This document shows, piece after piece, positions 61,831 through 64,000 of a DNA stretch of 64,000 nt. Made by a program: the position numbers and the translations under genes. The notes under the pieces are model-generated. The model saw only the letters and a program-made list of their open reading frames with translations, searched no databases and was not told the DNA's origin. Position 1 is the first letter of the stretch. Each line of letters begins with the position of its first letter. Source of the DNA: Mycogone perniciosa (Eukaryota; Ascomycota; Sordariomycetes; Hypocreales; Hypocreaceae); assembly GCA_025331125.1 (NCBI GenBank), contig JAOALB010000109.1, positions 1-64,000 of the forward strand, read 5' to 3'.

Positions 61831-63577
61831 GACAAGAAGAACATCAGCCCATAACATTGGCACTGTTAACCTTGCACCATAAAGGTGGTCGCACAAGCTT
61901 GGTCCAATATTTCTGCCCTTTGCTGCTCTGTCTCCATATGTTCGCCTGTTGACAAGTACCCACACGGTGGATGCTCCCAGACAGCCGCAAAAAATACTAG
62001 CACTTCAAAAAGACATGGCATTGAGTTGTGTCTAAGGGAGTTTCATGGACCCCAAACCTACAACACAATGGCTGCTGGTATAATGCTGTGTCTCCCAAAT
62101 CACTTATACCCTGGCCTACTTGGAAGGCTGAATGTGCGCTGGGAGAGGGCTCCATTGGCAATAGTATAGTTTTTAAGGGGTAACAATGTTGGTAATCACG
62201 ACAACTCCGACAGCGATTACGCGTCGAGTGTTATTTTCTGGTGGCAGTAGGTAATATGTCCCGTACCGCCACTTCCAGAGCTCCGATTCCACTGGAGCAG
62301 TCGAACAGTTTTAATCATGTCCTTGTATTCTAGAACGCGGGGGAAATATCGCCTCCAGGGGAGCCCCAGTCTGGTCAAGCACTGCCGCCGCCGCCAGATT
62401 CTCCCGCGAAGGAGCCTTTATCCCCGATCTTGAACCTCTAGATCGGAGACTTTTTAGCAGGGGGCAAGCACCAGCCCACATCGAACTTCGCAATGCCGCA
62501 AGTCAGGAAGGCAAGGCTTGGGAGGCCGACAAACAGGCTTCATTCGATCTGTGTCTTGGTTGGTTTGGCTTGGACAGGAGCTCGGAAAAAGGCAATCCAA
62601 GGCTTGGGTCTTCGGGAATTAAAAGCCGCTATTGAAACTTGAGGTTCTTACATGATGAAAACACGTCAAAGGCGATCAAAAGAACTGATACTCCTTTGGT
62701 TAAGCGCGGTGAAGGATATTTCCGCTGTCAACCGCACCCTTGTTTTTAGGATCCACATGCATACGTACATGCATACGTCAGGAACGTCGTCATGAATTCC
62801 CCAACAGTAATCAAACATCCTCCTATCCAAGGAGGAAGGGCCGGGCCGACAGGAGTAGACCAGCCAGAATCATCTGCTTGTAGCCTTATTTTAGATCTCG
62901 TATTCAAAAATTTCGGGTCATGTTGAAATCCATCGCCCTACCATCTAGCCTCTTGATTCTTCTTAATAATTCATCCATGGGTGCTGAGCATGACCTACTT
63001 CAGTTTATCCCCGCCCAATAAAGATCGGGCACATCCGATAGAGACATGTCCATTGGTGGGATTCCTCTAGATGGGGCACTGCTGACGTTTCCCTCTCCAC
63101 TACTCCGCACCACTCTCAGACTAGGCAGACACCATCTTTCTTGAAATATTACCTTGACAAGCTAGAGCTCATAAAACGGCGTGGAGGATCCGAGGTTAAA
63201 AGGTGGTGCTTCCCAACAATACGGAGTGCTATTTAGCTATCAGTAGTTTCTTCGGACTTTAGTGCTACTCAGAGCAAGCAAAACGACTAGCCTGCTGGTC
63301 ATTGAAAATGCCCCATGACCGGAAGTATGCTCTGTTTGAATGCCTAATTCCCATTCATACTCTTCAGGTTTCCTGCATCGTATGACGGGCACAGAGTAGC
63401 CGCCGACAACCACCAATGAATCTTATACTATTTGTTGGCTAGTCGCCAAAGAAGCTGTGGGAGAGAAGGATTCCGAATCCATCATAACATTTACCCCCCC
63501 CCCTTTAATCGCCCCGTTCTTTTTCTGTGCTTGGTTCGTTACGCTCGCAAACGGCCCAGGGCCATGTCGAGGCCATC
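61831..63577. other. Long intergenic region before the DUF3405-like gene
   Basis: 1.75 kb without a gene I can support. Short open frames (for instance 61885-62169 and 62311-62493) lack any known feature. A 12-bp exact tandem, ACATGCATACGT twice, lies at 62755-62778. The CT-rich run and C8 near 63491-63501 are near the next gene and may belong to its promoter or 5' UTR. Confidence 0.4.
62755..62778. repeat. 12-bp exact tandem ACATGCATACGT x2
   Basis: Two head-to-tail copies, each holding the palindromes ATGCAT and (across the join) ACGT. About 800 bp upstream of the next start. Possible regulatory site; no known factor assigned. Confidence 0.4.
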
Positions 63578-64000
63578 ATGGCGCTCTTCCCAAAGTCCGC
63601 AGATACGTCGCGAATAGGGAAGTTTATTCTCAACAAACGACTAATTCGCCTCGTCATCAGCATATGGGCTTTCTTCTTCGTCGTTTTCTTCCTCCTACGG
63701 CGCCGCCAATATCGTGCTCGTGATTTGCCCGTGCTGGGCTACAATGAGACTGGCGAATACTATTCTTACACGACCTTTAGCGACTACTATCCCGTGTCCA
63801 TCAACCCCGCTGGCAAGTCTACCGAAGACCTCTGCGCAACGTTTCCCAAGCATCTGCTGGACCTTGTACAGCCAGTCTTGAAGATGGGCCACACCGAGGA
63901 TCGCGCCAAAATCGAAGCGCAGCTTGACAGTGTCAGTGCGTGTTTTCGGCCTAATGAGTTGCTTATATTTTCTGATCTTGATGAAAGAATTGGTAATCAT
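63578..64000 (+). CDS. Type II membrane protein, DUF3405-like (5' part only)
   Basis: First 141 codons of a gene that runs off the window. The start ATG at 63578 gives a short basic cytosolic head (MALFPKSADTSRIGKFILNK), one membrane segment around residues 28-45 (ISIWAFFFVVFFLL) followed by RRR, and a lumenal part. The latter contains TTFSDYYPVS, LCATFPKHLLDLVQPVLKMG and LDSVSACFRPNELLIFSDLD, which I recognise as the opening of fungal DUF3405 proteins, Golgi-type candidates with glycosyltransferase-like topology. An ATG 16 bases further up (frame MSRPSW) reaches a stop after 17 codons and is not the start. Enzymatic role unknown. Confidence 0.6.
   Translation, partial: MALFPKSADTSRIGKFILNKRLIRLVISIWAFFFVVFFLLRRRQYRARDLPVLGYNETGEYYSYTTFSDYYPVSINPAGKSTEDLCATFPKHLLDLVQPVLKMGHTEDRAKIEAQLDSVSACFRPNELLIFSDLDERIGNH

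Noticed and set aside
62200..62300. Possible Walker A (SSGSGGTG) for the ABCC relic
   Set aside because: Lys is missing and it is about twice too far from the signature motif.
1..64000. CRISPR array, rRNA or tRNA genes, biosynthetic cluster core enzyme
   Set aside because: Repeats are dispersed or terminal, not spaced arrays; no RNA gene fold or PKS/NRPS/terpene motif was seen.

Overview
The window is from a filamentous ascomycete, most likely a Eurotiales-type Pezizomycotina (inferred from short GTxxGT..YAG introns, the gene set and dense RIP-type mutation; no marker gene fixes the species). It has two parts: a 48-kb AT-rich block made almost entirely of dead, nested retrotransposons, and a gene-bearing arm of ordinary composition from about 48.1 kb to the end.

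The AT-rich block can be unpacked from its own repeats. Two Tad1-like LINEs lie tail to tail: a + copy (76-33572) and a - copy (34607-48131). The + LINE is split by Copia-1 (817-8414), Gypsy-A (11430-18032) and Gypsy-B (19928-33528). Gypsy-B in turn holds Copia-2 (24833-31346) and a 390-bp solo-LTR-like repeat. A sister of that repeat sits in Copia-1. The - LINE is split by Gypsy-C (39277-46926). Most insertions have matched long terminal repeats and 5-bp target duplications. Coding remnants are full of TAG/TAA in place of CAA/CAG/TGG, and CA/TG dinucleotides are depleted while CC and many CG survive, as expected of repeat-induced point mutation (RIP).

The key result joins the two parts. The - LINE has inserted into the 3' end of the acid trehalase gene. 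The 13-bp target duplication CTATAGGGTCAAG is found at 34594-34606 and 48132-48144. The last codons of the trehalase, recognisable as its C-terminus, lie at 34535-34606, about 13.5 kb from the rest of the gene. The gene now reads into the LINE 5' end and gains a foreign tail of 24 residues. The roughly 1-kb low-RIP island at 33573-34606 is therefore the old downstream flank of the trehalase gene; it also carries a small mariner-like MITE.

The gene arm holds acid trehalase (treA, -, three exons), an alpha-glucoside-type sugar/H+ symporter (-, two exons), an intracellular GH95 glycosidase (+, no intron), a CHR-family chromate transporter (-, four exons), a decayed ABCC transporter NBD1 relic (-) and the start of a type II membrane protein (+, DUF3405-like, runs off the window). 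Trehalase and symporter are tandem and both have CreA-type SYGGRG sites upstream, which suggests a carbon-repressed disaccharide-use pair. GH95 is divergent from the symporter and convergent with CHR. No rRNA, tRNA or CRISPR was found.
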